The position numbers and the translations under genes were made by a program. Under the pieces are notes generated by a model. That model worked only from the letters and a program-made list of their open reading frames with translations. It had not been told where the DNA came from and did not search any database. From positions 868,001-932,000 of the forward strand of contig CAVRUJ010000002.1 of NCBI GenBank assembly GCA_963724385.1: a stretch of DNA of 64,000 nt, written 5' to 3'. Numbering within the stretch: the stretch's first letter is position 1; each line of letters starts with the position of its first letter. The stretch is from DASXQK01 sp963724385 (GTDB lineage: Bacteria; Pseudomonadota; Alphaproteobacteria; Dongiales; Dongiaceae). Positions 41,646-49,344 of the stretch are shown in pieces.

Positions 41646-42080
41646 ATGAAATGCTGCATGCCAAACGTCCTGGGTCTTGCGGTATTTTTGTTTGCCTTCG
41701 CATTCATCGGCCTGTCTGCATCTAGCGCCAGCGCTGACCAGTATTCCGTGGACTTTCCCAAAAAATGGGAGCGGGCTGGGACGTGCATGCAACAGGAACA
41801 GATCAATGGTGGAAATTTTCTGCACTGTCACATTGAAATACCAGCGGGAGCTTTCCCCGGCCAATACATCAGACAAGTGACGTTCACTTGTGAGCCGGCG
41901 AACTCCGGTCCGTGTCAGCACACCATCGAATGTGGCCACAGTGGCACGTGCGGCTACCATGCGAACCCAGTCGAGCCAGTGGGATTTAATGGTCAAAATT
42001 TGACAGCCGTAGACTGGTGGGGATGGACCGTCGACGGTAACGACGCCACTCTTCATTTTGATGTAGTAGTAGGCCCTTAA
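41646..42080 (+). CDS. Secreted Cys-rich hypothetical protein, 144 residues
   Basis: The Met at 41646 (GGGGGC upstream) starts MKCCMPNVLGLAVFLFAFAF and ends its leader in SSASA, a Sec signal peptide. The mature part has six Cys: TCMQQEQINGGNFLHCHIE, TFTCEPANSGPCQHTIECGH and GTCGYH, suggesting disulfides in the periplasm or outside. No domain is recognised. A fragment of family A follows its stop after about 75 bases. GC content is lower than in the neighbours. Confidence 0.6.
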   Translation: MKCCMPNVLGLAVFLFAFAFIGLSASSASADQYSVDFPKKWERAGTCMQQEQINGGNFLHCHIEIPAGAFPGQYIRQVTFTCEPANSGPCQHTIECGHSGTCGYHANPVEPVGFNGQNLTAVDWWGWTVDGNDATLHFDVVVGP

Positions 42081-42155
42081 ATTGACCTGAAACTTAGACT
42101 GCCCTTCAAATCGGATATGCACATCGCAGGAGTGTGCGCGCAGAGCGGAAGTTCT

Positions 42156-42284
42156 GGCATCTTCCGTGCCGCCGACAAGCTACTACAGGCCGGCGACATG
42201 GCAGGGGCTGCGGCTTGGCGGCGGATCCTAGGTGCCACTAAGGAGCTGAGGCGCGGAAGGTGCGAGGGCGAGGCGGTCAACTGA
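42156..42284 (+). pseudogene. Family A fragment with internal deletion
   Basis: With no start codon, the frame reads GIFRAADKLLQAGDMAGAAA then WRRILGATKELRRG and ends EAVN. It joins the start of the family A motif directly to the middle, with the LIDQHG part deleted. The C-terminal end matches that of the fragment at 47193 (ESVN). Confidence 0.55.
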
Positions 42285-42395
42285 CGTTGAGGTCACTCAA
42301 GCCGGATCCAATAGTTCCTTGCGTTGACTTGCTGCTTTGGCCCTGGCTGAATCGATCCCGCCTGCAACAGACCAGGAATTAGTGGGAGAGGCTTC

Positions 42396-42695
42396 ATGAA
42401 AAGGACCATCGCTGCCTTGCTGGCTCTTGCTGCTTTTGGCGCCATCGCCGCATACGGGCAGGGCAACCTAAGTGGCACTTACGTGCCGAAGGGTCAGGGC
42501 GTGATGGACAAGCTCGAGTTCGTATCTGGTGACACCGTTAATGTCACGGCCATGGGCAGCACGACGCCAACCCCATATTCTCTGAATGGGCAACAGGTGG
42601 TCATAACCGTCGGTGGGCAGTCCCAGCCTTTCACCATCGACAGCAATGGATGCCTGGATGGTGGTGCCGACATCGGTGATTACTCCAAACAATAG
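42396..42695 (+). CDS. Small exported protein, 99 residues
   Basis: GGGAGAGG precedes the ATG. MKRTIAALLALAAFGAIAAYG is a clear signal peptide. The mature part is strand-rich: NLSGTYVPKGQGVMDKLEFV, SGDTVNVTAMGSTTP and GQQVVITVGGQSQPFTIDSN. It resembles lipocalin-like small domains, but this is not a firm match. A zinc-ribbon fragment begins two bases after its stop. Confidence 0.6.
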   Translation: MKRTIAALLALAAFGAIAAYGQGNLSGTYVPKGQGVMDKLEFVSGDTVNVTAMGSTTPTPYSLNGQQVVITVGGQSQPFTIDSNGCLDGGADIGDYSKQ

Positions 42696-42697
42696 AC

Positions 42698-42789
42698 CTC
42701 GCAGCCTTTCCGCCTGAGTTGTCTTACATCGGGCGGCAATTTCGGTGCTGGTGTGGCGAGCGGTGTCGCCCGACCATTTCCAAGTCGCT
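42698..42789 (+). pseudogene. Zinc-ribbon family B fragment (second half)
   Basis: The frame reads LAAFPPELSYIGRQFRCWCG, then ERCRPTISKSL. It equals the second half of the proteins at 11778 and 43761, without the N-terminal CxxC. It begins right after the stop of the exported protein. Confidence 0.6.
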
Positions 42790-42946
42790 GCCTGCCCCGC
42801 CGAGGCGCGAGGCTGCTACACTCGTTCCCCGTGCGGACGATACACCAGCGAGCATGGGCAAGCCTACGCTGGGGCTGTCGGACCCATAGCTGGCAAAGTT
42901 AAGGTGCTCTCCGGGGCTGGCAAGGAGTGCCACATAAAGGAAGAAG

Positions 42947-43114
42947 CTAGTTGTTGGTCTGCTGGGCTTGCCCCAGGCCGCCGTGAGTTTGCGGATAGCT
43001 AGCCTGGCTATACGAGTGATATGGAGCGACAGAGCTAAACTCATTGCCGGCCACGCACCCCATCAGCGAAAGGCCAAGAATCAAGGCAGCTAAAGCGGTT
43101 CGAACGGAATGCAT
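42947..43114 (-). CDS. Small lipoprotein, 55 residues
   Basis: The ATG at 43114 follows AGGAAGGAAA. MHSVRTALAALILGLSLMGC is a lipoprotein leader with the lipobox LSLMGC; Cys20 would be lipidated. The mature part (VAGNEFSSVAPYHSYSQASY, then a Gln-rich end) is short and unstructured. Good signal and ribosome site, but no family recognised. Confidence 0.55.
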   Translation of the reverse strand: MHSVRTALAALILGLSLMGCVAGNEFSSVAPYHSYSQASYPQTHGGLGQAQQTNN

Positions 43115-43332
43115 CGGTGGGTTTCCTTCCTATTGTTGACTGCATATTCGGAATACCCGGACATTCCGTGGAGTAAGGGCGGTCCATTCGCATTATTTCG
43201 GTAAGTTTCCACATAATTCCCGGTTGGATAGTGTTAATAACTGAAGTGACGATTACATGCTGTCCGCTAAAGCACACGGAATTTTGCGTGCATAGCACTA
43301 AGCACCAGGGCGTGGCCGCGTCTTCCGCTCCC

Positions 43333-43428
43333 ATGGTCAATGATCCCGACATCTACCGTGCCGCCAAGCTGCTGATTGACCAGCACGCCGAAGCTTTGTC
43401 TTTGGCGTTCAGCGTTCCTCGCCACTGA
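43333..43428 (+). pseudogene. Family A fragment (first half)
   Basis: The frame reads MVNDPDIYRAAKLLIDQHAE and then runs out as ALSLAFSVPRH before a stop. The first 18 residues are the family A start; the rest is out of family. It ends at the 3' end of the gene on the opposite strand. Confidence 0.55.
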
Positions 43429-43684
43429 GCCTGTCGAGGGCCGATCTAAATACGGTGTCGAAATCTCCTATCAGGTCGCGATTCCTAATTGCCCCTTCGA
43501 GTTTTCTTTGCAGGTCAGCCCTGATCTTGTCAGCAACGCCAGGGGGTAAGTGCCATTTTGCGAGATCGGATTCGAATTCGTCGATGCGCATCTCAACTCT
43601 GGTTTGGCGTTCCTTAAGCAAATCGCCGGAATGAGTGATTTCGTCGATGTCTGTGAACACCTCGTTCGCGGTAATCGCGGCCAT
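43409..43684 (-). CDS. Helical orphan protein, paralogue of 12256-12531
   Basis: The Met at 43684 follows AGGAGATCGCTCC. The 91-residue protein MAAITANEVFTDIDEITHSG continues LKERQTRVEMRIDEFESDLA and ends FDTVFRSALDRLSGEER. It is homologous to the 12256 protein along the whole chain. It is helical and acidic, with no known function. Confidence 0.6.
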   Translation of the reverse strand: MAAITANEVFTDIDEITHSGDLLKERQTRVEMRIDEFESDLAKWHLPPGVADKIRADLQRKLEGAIRNRDLIGDFDTVFRSALDRLSGEER

Positions 43685-43760
43685 GGAGCGATCTCCTGCC
43701 ACCTGAATTGCCACCGGCCACCGTAGCTCAGCGCCGCGAGGCTGACGGTCGCCCTGGGGC

Positions 43761-44000
43761 ATGGGCTGGTGGCTCAATTCTGCCACGTCTCCCGAGGCGC
43801 CCATCGTCATTGCCACGTTCGGCTCCCTGGTCCGCCACGGCTACCGGATGGAAGTGTCCTGCAGGCGGTGCGAGCGGAGCGTGACGATAGACCTCGCAGC
43901 TTTCCCGGCGGAGATGTCCTTTATCGGTCGGCGGTTTAGGTGCCGATGCGGGGAGAGGTGCTGGCCGAGCATATCGAAGCCGTTGCGGAACTCGGTATAA
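43761..44000 (+). CDS. Zinc-ribbon micro-protein, family B (longest copy)
   Basis: The core is FGSLVRHGYRMEVSCRRCER, then SVTIDLAAFPAEMSFIGRRF and RCRCGERCWPSIS. CRRC plus CRC....C form a probable zinc site, as in the 52-residue protein at 11778. The start is uncertain: the Met at 43761 adds 20 unconserved residues before the core. Function is unknown. Confidence 0.55.
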   Translation: MGWWLNSATSPEAPIVIATFGSLVRHGYRMEVSCRRCERSVTIDLAAFPAEMSFIGRRFRCRCGERCWPSISKPLRNSV

Positions 44001-44022
44001 TCGCGCCCGAGATCGTCACCCT

Positions 44023-44193
44023 CTATCGGCTGACGGGCTGGCTATTTTGATTTGAGGTGAGTTCGGCTATCCGCCGCCACGCGAGGGCTTGCTGCCTTTT
44101 TACTTCCGTGCGCTTGCTTTCATCTCGTTCAGCGAGGAGTAGTCGGTCGCAGCGCTCGATATTCCGTTGGGCGATCCAAAGGTCCATATTCAT
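44023..44193 (-). CDS. Small helical orphan protein, 56 residues
   Basis: The Met at 44193 follows GGGAGG. MNMDLWIAQRNIERCDRLLL is followed by ERDESKRTEVKRQQALAWRR and IAEL. Short helical proteins starting with L..AQRNIERY..LL are common in rhizobia and uncharacterised. A longer reading to 44289 exists but is unconserved. Confidence 0.55.
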   Translation of the reverse strand: MNMDLWIAQRNIERCDRLLLAERDESKRTEVKRQQALAWRRIAELTSNQNSQPVSR

Positions 44194-44432
44194 ATCCAAA
44201 GTTGCCTCCCGCGCTGGGGTTTCTATGAACCATCGCAGCGCCCGGTAGCTTGCCGGTTGAGAGAAATGCGTCTGTACAAAAGAGTACAATAATCGGGACG
44301 GCGTTGCGGCAGCCCCATCGTGCCGGCCCGGCGTTGGCCGTCTTCCTGGCCGTCGCGTTTTCCCTCACACGCCGGCGAGCCCGTAGCAGGCCCGCACGGC
44401 GGCGTTGAATGTCCCGGCTCTGGTGCGTAGTC

Positions 44433-44530
44433 CTCGCACCCTTCCCGCCTGAGTTGTCCTATGTCATTGGGCGGTTCCGCTGCTCGTGTGGGGAGCGGTG
44501 CTGTCCGACCATTTCCCTGGCCATCAGGCG
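44433..44530 (+). pseudogene. Zinc-ribbon family B fragment (second half)
   Basis: The frame reads LAPFPPELSYVIGRFRCSCG then ERCCPTISLAIR. It is the second fragment of the family B C-terminal half and has no CxxC before it. Confidence 0.6.
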
Positions 44531-44603
44531 GGGCCTATTTCTGTGCCATACTTGAGATTTCCTGCGCTGACCACACTTGGCGACAAATCAAGTTGGGCTA
44601 TTC

Positions 44604-44774
44604 CTACATTACGGGGGGCAGTCTAATAAGCTTGAACGATGGCACAATCTTACCATCCCACGTCTCTAGGAGCCTGTCACAGGCAACGCACCAGTGGGCA
44701 CCTCGGCCATGGCTTGGAAGTATCGTTTCCGTCCGCTGGTAGACTGCCCCGCACTCGCAGACTTTCTCTTCCAC
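44604..44774 (-). CDS. Small zinc-binding protein, CxCG...CxxC type (56 residues)
   Basis: From a GTG at 44774 the product is VEEKVCECGAVYQRTETILP, then HWCVACDRLLETWDGKIVPS and FKLIRLPPVM. CxC and CxxC pairs 23 residues apart, followed by LE.W(D/N)G...P.FKLI, match a short family I know from rhizobial genomes (CxxCGA.Y..TE...C..C...L..W.G...P.F.L). The ribosome site is weak and a stop lies just upstream, so the 5' end may be altered. Confidence 0.6.
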   Translation of the reverse strand: MEEKVCECGAVYQRTETILPSHGRGAHWCVACDRLLETWDGKIVPSFKLIRLPPVM

Positions 44775-44882
44775 CGTTCAACATGGCGCCGAGCGTGTGG
44801 AAAAGAATTGATCTCCATCAACTTCAGCACCAAGCGTTAACAGGCAATAACATTTCCAAGCCGCTGCAGGGAGGAGCCCACT

Positions 44883-45098
44883 ATGGATGAAATCTCGCGC
44901 GGCATCGCTGCGGCCGCCCTCACCCCGCAATCCGTCTTGCTACAGGCACTCGTCCACAAGGGTACCCGACCGCGAGGCCCACTACGAAAGCGTCACCGTG
45001 TATTTCACGTTGTAGTCAGAAGAGTCTTCCGTACACACGAAGGTATACGGATAGCTGCCAATTGCTGGCGGCAATATTTTCTGTTGGTTCTGGCCTAG
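44883..45098 (+). CDS. Possible truncated small protein with strong ribosome site
   Basis: AGGGAGGAG lies just before the ATG. The first 30 residues (MDEISRGIAAAALTPQSVLL, QALVHKG) look like a real protein start, but the frame then runs basic and unstructured into the end of the gene on the other strand. It is probably the front of a gene whose remainder has been replaced. Confidence 0.35.
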   Translation: MDEISRGIAAAALTPQSVLLQALVHKGTRPRGPLRKRHRVFHVVVRRVFRTHEGIRIAANCWRQYFLLVLA

Positions 45099-45545
45099 GT
45101 GGGCATCGCGCCCCCATCGAGTGAAAATCTTGACCAAAGTATTGATGACCGTATCAACAAGCATTGATGTCCAGTTTCCGGAGCTCGGCTGACCTAGCTG
45201 CACCTGCACTTGATGTGCAGCATTCAAGGCCTGCTGGGCAATCTCGATCGCTTTTTCCAGTTGTGATTGGTCCAAGCCGAACAGGAATTTCTCGTACACC
45301 ATGACAATCCATTCCACTCCATCTGGAGCAGGATTAGGCGAAAGATCGATCAAAGTCTGGTCCTTGACGATATCCCCGTTGCCCATTTGCCAAATGCCGG
45401 CAATGGACGAGCCCAGAAGTTTGGGAGGCGTAACGGTGGGATCGGTGACAAATGTCAGAATGTAGGTGTCGTCTTTGCCGAAACCGAAGCTCGTGGTAAC
45501 ACATTGAAGCTGATCTAAAACGATCTTTATGTGCGCCTGCGCCAT
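44982..45545 (-). CDS. Hypothetical protein, 187 residues
   Basis: The Met at 45545 follows GGGAGGCGATC. The protein starts MAQAHIKIVLDQLQCVTTSF and contains DDTYILTFVTDPTVTPPKLL, APDGVEWIVMVYEKFLFGLD and a long helix QSQLEKAIEIAQQALNAAHQ. A strand-rich N-terminal half with a helical middle is predicted. I recognise no family. Low GC compared with metabolic genes in the window suggests recent acquisition. Confidence 0.6.
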   Translation of the reverse strand: MAQAHIKIVLDQLQCVTTSFGFGKDDTYILTFVTDPTVTPPKLLGSSIAGIWQMGNGDIVKDQTLIDLSPNPAPDGVEWIVMVYEKFLFGLDQSQLEKAIEIAQQALNAAHQVQVQLGQPSSGNWTSMLVDTVINTLVKIFTRWGRDAHLGQNQQKILPPAIGSYPYTFVCTEDSSDYNVKYTVTLS

Positions 45546-45958
45546 GATCGCCTCCCAGCTGATGCCAAACGAAGCCTTAGAAGGGGCGATGGACATTCAA
45601 CATTCGCCTGCGTTATCGGATAGCTAACTTTAGCAGAAGGGAAGCGCCCGCAGAGTTTTTGACCGGCGTCCACACGGACTTTGTGGTTGATGCCTAAACG
45701 CCGCGACATTCCCGGCTGAGCTGTCCTACGTCGGCCAGCGGTTCCGGTGTTTCTGCGGGAAGCGGTGCTGCCCGACTATCTCGATGCAGCTGTCCGACAC
45801 GATGCATTGTGGCTTTAGCCGCCAGAGTGACGGCACCAATCTGTTTGATGCCGCGCCGCGTCTGCGGCCGATGGAAAATGGTTAACAAATAATGAATTGA
45901 CCCAGGCTGCCTTCAGTCTAAGGTCAAGTCGCTGAGACCCCAACGCGGCGGCGCTCCA
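45546..45958. other. 413-bp stretch with only a zinc-ribbon fragment
   Basis: Apart from the family B fragment at 45697-45789, no coding frame is supported. Confidence 0.5.
45697..45789 (+). pseudogene. Zinc-ribbon family B fragment (second half)
   Basis: The frame reads NAATFPAELSYVGQRFRCFC then GKRCCPTISMQLS. This is the third fragment of the C-terminal half of family B and lacks a start. Confidence 0.6.
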
Positions 45959-46282
45959 TTGAAACACACACAGAAGCCGGCATCTTCTGACTGCAGGCGT
46001 TGGCGCAAGGCACTTAGCGCACTCGGTACAGATCACCTTCATTTCAGAGTGGCTGGGCGCAGTGTTGGCCCGAATGCTGACGCGCCAGTGTTCGGCGTTG
46101 TTGATATACCCCCGCACCCAACCCGGGCGTTCGTCGAGGCATGGCTTGTCGCCAATAAGAGAAGGGCGGGACCCTACCCCGTCACCGTGATTATTGTTGC
46201 CGTTTTCGCCGTGGCGACTGCAGTGGGTAGCGCGGTCGGGAAGAATTGGGGCACGATTTCACACCTTGTCGGATGGTTTTAG
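45959..46282 (+). CDS. Possible C-terminally anchored membrane protein, 107 residues
   Basis: A TTG-started frame ends with PTRAFVEAWLVANKRRAGPY and one hydrophobic helix VTVIIVAVFAVATAVGSAVG, then KNWGTISHLVGWF. The C-terminal half looks coding; the first 40 residues are less convincing and the start lacks a ribosome site. An in-frame GTG at about residue 30 is an alternative start. Confidence 0.35.
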   Translation: MKHTQKPASSDCRRWRKALSALGTDHLHFRVAGRSVGPNADAPVFGVVDIPPHPTRAFVEAWLVANKRRAGPYPVTVIIVAVFAVATAVGSAVGKNWGTISHLVGWF

Positions 46283-46398
46283 ACGAGGACTGTTGCTGTC
46301 CGCAATGCAAAGGGATGTAGGCTTTGCGGCGGGGATGGGCAATAGCATGAGTTCTAAGAGCAGATCCGCCGCCTAGTACCGCGGGGAACGATCGAGCA

Positions 46399-46773
46399 AT
46401 GGCATTGATCCTGCTCATCGACGACGACGAGTTCTATTGCAACGTCATTGAGCGAGGACTCGGCAACGCGGGGTATGCCGTCGCGAGCGCTCACAGTGGT
46501 GCCGAAGGCGTCGCTCGTTATCGCGAGCTGTCGCCGGACTTGGTCTTGACCGACATGGTAATGCCGGAGATGGACGGGGCCGAGGTAATCAGAAGCATTC
46601 GAGCAATCGATAAGCGGGCCCGAATCATTGCGGTTTCAGGTGATCCCAGCTTCTACGCAGTCGATTTTTTCAAGTTCGCTAAGCAAGTCGGCGCCGATGC
46701 GGTTGTCCGTAAGCTCAACTCCCTGGAAAGAATCATTGTCGAAGTGCAGGCGCTGCTTAAGGCCGAAGCCTAA
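46399..46773 (+). CDS. Single-domain response regulator (CheY-like)
   Basis: The 124-residue receiver domain starts MALILLIDDDEFYCNVIERG. The acidic pocket is Asp8-Asp10, the phosphoacceptor is Asp52 (LVLTDMVMPEMDG), Ser80 lies in IIAVSGD and Lys105 in VVRKLN. No output domain follows, so it probably works by protein contact or phosphotransfer. No histidine kinase is adjacent; the nearest is at 61915. Confidence 0.85.
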   Translation: MALILLIDDDEFYCNVIERGLGNAGYAVASAHSGAEGVARYRELSPDLVLTDMVMPEMDGAEVIRSIRAIDKRARIIAVSGDPSFYAVDFFKFAKQVGADAVVRKLNSLERIIVEVQALLKAEA

Positions 46774-46779
46774 CAGGTC

Positions 46780-46838
46780 GCTAACCCCAACAGCTTCCGC
46801 GCCGCCAAGCCGTTCCTGCGGCCCATTCACTGCGTCAG
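46780..46838 (+). pseudogene. Very short family A fragment
   Basis: The frame reads ANPNSFRAAKPFLRPIHCV, matching only DPDI(Y/F)RAAKLL of family A. It lies just after the stop of the response regulator. Confidence 0.35.
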
Positions 46839-46988
46839 GTGCGGCATGAAATGCGGCATCAAGCCCAGTACACCTACGGCGATGAGATAGATAGCAACAA
46901 TCGTATTCAGCACCCGCGGAATCATCAGAATGAGCAAGCCCGCGATCAACGCCACGATCGGCTGTAGATCCACCAGATGGATAGTCAT
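46827..46988 (-). CDS. DUF3096 membrane micro-protein
   Basis: The Met at 46988 follows AAGGAG. The 53-residue product MTIHLVDLQPIVALIAGLLI continues LMIPRVLNTIVAIYLIAVGV and LGLMPHFMPH. The two closely spaced hydrophobic segments with a PR(L/V)LN turn fit DUF3096, small inner-membrane proteins of unknown function. A longer reading to 47192 is unconserved. Confidence 0.8.
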   Translation of the reverse strand: MTIHLVDLQPIVALIAGLLILMIPRVLNTIVAIYLIAVGVLGLMPHFMPHLTQ

Positions 46989-47192
46989 TGATAAGCTCCT
47001 TGCATTTTGAAAGCCGGGTTCGCGGGCGAAGCAAGCGAGATAGGGTGTGCAGCTAGGCGATATGTAGGAATCGCTGCATCCGACGTATCCCCTGCCCGTG
47101 GCGTGCCCTCCTCTAGCAGGCGATTGCGCCCTAGAATGCGCAAAACTGCACATCCATTGAGGTGACAGCGGGTCGTAGTTAGGCTGCCGCAA

Positions 47193-47309
47193 ATGAGGGA
47201 GAGGCTCCTAGAGGCCGACGACATGCTCGGGGCGGCAACCTGGCGCAGAATCCTTAAGGCCATCAAAGCGCTGAGGCGCAGCCGAGAGCCAGGAGAGTCG
47301 GTGAATTGA
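47193..47309 (+). pseudogene. Family A fragment (second half)
   Basis: The frame MRERLLEADDMLGAATWRRI then LKAIKALRRSREPGESVN is the C-terminal half of family A and could in principle be translated as 38 residues. The N-terminal RAAKLLIDQHG half is missing. Confidence 0.5.
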
Positions 47310-47483
47310 CCTGCAATGAGTGAGTGCGAGCCCAGCTCCAGCGTGCTCTTCTCCTCACTGCTCTTCGTGTCCGCAAACTGCCACGCCTTTTGTGATCGGA
47401 CAGTCGTATGTTTCCGATGCATTGAGCACAGTCTGCGAACAACGCTCTGCGCCGGTGCCTTACAGGGTATTGGGGGCTGGGCC

Positions 47484-47681
47484 ATGGTGAAAGAGAGCTT
47501 CGCTGGGCTCTTGACGGCAGAGGAGCTTCATTCTCTGCACGAAGTGGATGCCGGCCCGGGGCCGGGCGAAATTCCGACAGAGCATAGGACGCGTCTGATT
47601 GAACTCGGTCTCGTAACCGAGAGAACGGGCGCCTTAGAGATTACGCTCATCGGCCAGATGCGGCTTTCGCTAGGCTCGTAA
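47484..47681 (+). CDS. Small orphan protein, winged-helix-like (65 residues)
   Basis: The ATG follows GGGGGCTGGG. The product MVKESFAGLLTAEELHSLHE continues IPTEHRTRLIELGLVTERTG and ALEITLIGQMRLSLGS. LxxxGL(V/I)....G.L.(L/I)T..G..RL is typical of short winged-helix-like orphans in rhizobia. No function is known. Confidence 0.55.
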   Translation: MVKESFAGLLTAEELHSLHEVDAGPGPGEIPTEHRTRLIELGLVTERTGALEITLIGQMRLSLGS

Positions 47682-48293
47682 CCGCCGAACAAGGGCGGCC
47701 GGGAACCCAGGAGCGGCTGAATTAGCGGCGTTGGATAAACCGTGGGATCGGCCCCACAATATCCGGTAACATATTGTCCTGTAAGCGAAAAGTGGTCTAT
47801 TGGGCGGACATCCCGTCCGCCAGTTCGATAAGATTATCTCATATAAAACAAGCACTTGCGAAAAACATTCTGACATCGCCCCCTCCCTGTACCCCCGCGC
47901 CGTGATTGGCTGCCAGCGAACATGCGCGAACCCGAGACCGGGTTCGTCGCGATCGTGAATGACGGCGCCGAGGCCTGGGCTCGGCACAGGGTTGCGATCT
48001 TCGCCGTCACCATTGCCCGCTGGCTCTCGTCGAGATGCCGGCGGAGCGAGCGGTGAGAACAGTCAATCCGTGGTAGAGTGTTCGGTGGCAATTCGCGTGG
48101 CAGAATCGAGTGATAAGCACAGGCTCTCCTGAAGTCGATCGCGGCCTCATTTCCTTGGTTGTCGCGGCCTTGTTGGCGTGGCTCCAGCGCCTGGTTCAGC
48201 CCAAGGTGAAACTCCGCTGGTCCATCCCGCGCCAATGGTTGTGCCTACCGAAAACCCCGAGCGAGACGAGGCAGGTTGAGAATTGCCGAATCG
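47682..48293. other. 612-bp stretch holding a ParB-like fragment
   Basis: No intact gene. The ParB-like remnant is listed separately. The right end abuts the IS at 48294. Confidence 0.5.
47938..48090 (-). pseudogene. ParB-like domain fragment
   Basis: The minus frame reads SLRRHLDESQRAMVTAKIAT then LCRAQASAPSFTIA. N..RRHL.ESQRAM.AA..A is the well-known helix of ParB/DNA-methylase-associated proteins on integrative elements. Nothing else of the protein is visible. Confidence 0.45.
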
Positions 48294-49344
48294 TGTCATG
48301 ATCCCGCGACATGTGGGGATTCTTTGAACTGCTGTTTGGTTGGCTGTCGTTCCTGCTAAAATCGCGACGGCGGCTCCAGGCAGAGAACTTGGTTCTCCGT
48401 CATCAGGTAAACATTCTCCGTCGGCGGTCACGAGGGCGTGCTCGGCTGTCAAATCTGGATCGGTTGGTGTTCGTCTGGCTGTATCGGCGGTCTCCAAGCG
48501 TGGTGGATGCCGTCGCAATCATCAGACCCGAGACGCTGATCCGCTGGCACCGGCGGGGATTCAGGGCGTTTTGGCGCTGGAAGTCGCGTTCCAGGGGCGG
48601 CCGCCCGAAGGTCCCTGCTGAGATTCGCGAGCTAATCCGGGAGATGAGCCGGGCCAATTGGCTGTGGGGCGCGCCGCGGATCCACGGCGAGCTGCTCAAA
48701 CTCGGCATCGAGGTCTCCCAATCGACCGTGGCCAAATATATGATGAAGCGCCCCAGACGACCGGGCCAGAGTTGGACAACTTTCTTGCGCAACCATGCGG
48801 ATGGGATTGCCGCTGTGGAATTGTTCGTCGTGCCCACAATCGGCTTCAAGCTGCTTTATGGCCTGGTCATCTTGGGGCACGGCCGGCGCAGGCTCATTCG
48901 TTGCGCAGTGACGGCGCATCCGACCGCGGAGTGGATTGCTCGACAAATTGTCGAGGCGTTTCCGTGGGACGAAGCACTTGAGTATCTCGTGCGAGACCGT
49001 GACGCCGTTTATGGTGAGGTCGTGAAGCGACGTCTACGCGGCCTGGGCATCCGGGATCGACCCACCGCCCCACGTTCGCCCTGGCAAAACGCATATGTGG
49101 AGCGATTGATCGGCTCAATACGACGCGAGTGCACCGACCATGTGATCGTGTTTGGCGAGACACATCTTGACCGGATCATGTCCGCATATGCCAGCTACTA
49201 CAACCAGGCCCGCACGCACCTCGCCCTTGGGAAGGACGCGCCGATTGGCCGTTCGATCGAACGGGTCGGTCATATCATTGCCGAGCCCGTCGTCGCCGGC
49301 CTCCATCATCGCTATGCTCGAATCTAGTTTTTGGTAGGGACAGG
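48294..49344 (+). mobile_element. Insertion sequence with integrase-core transposase
   Basis: The right end is the inverse of TGTCCCTACCAAAAACTAG (49326-49344), matching the remnant at 15150. The left end TGTCATGATCCCGCG at 48294 is less certain. The element carries one transposase gene and lies directly against a serine recombinase that has lost its front. Confidence 0.65.
48311..49327 (+). CDS. Integrase-core transposase with an altered first acidic residue
   Basis: The 338-residue protein matches the 32261 protein throughout (ENLVLRHQVNILRRRSRGRA, LWGAPRIHGELLKLGIEVSQ, VRDRDAVYGEV, NAYVERLIGSIRRE). At the first catalytic position it has AAVELFVVPT where the other copy has SMDLFVVPT, so Asp is replaced by Glu. 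The other two acidic residues are present. The change may reduce or abolish activity. Confidence 0.85.
   Translation: MWGFFELLFGWLSFLLKSRRRLQAENLVLRHQVNILRRRSRGRARLSNLDRLVFVWLYRRSPSVVDAVAIIRPETLIRWHRRGFRAFWRWKSRSRGGRPKVPAEIRELIREMSRANWLWGAPRIHGELLKLGIEVSQSTVAKYMMKRPRRPGQSWTTFLRNHADGIAAVELFVVPTIGFKLLYGLVILGHGRRRLIRCAVTAHPTAEWIARQIVEAFPWDEALEYLVRDRDAVYGEVVKRRLRGLGIRDRPTAPRSPWQNAYVERLIGSIRRECTDHVIVFGETHLDRIMSAYASYYNQARTHLALGKDAPIGRSIERVGHIIAEPVVAGLHHRYARI

Noticed and set aside
44461..44742. Plus-strand open frame of 93 codons
   Set aside because: It starts within a zinc-ribbon fragment in another frame and is antisense to the CxC/CxxC micro-gene; no family-like sequence.
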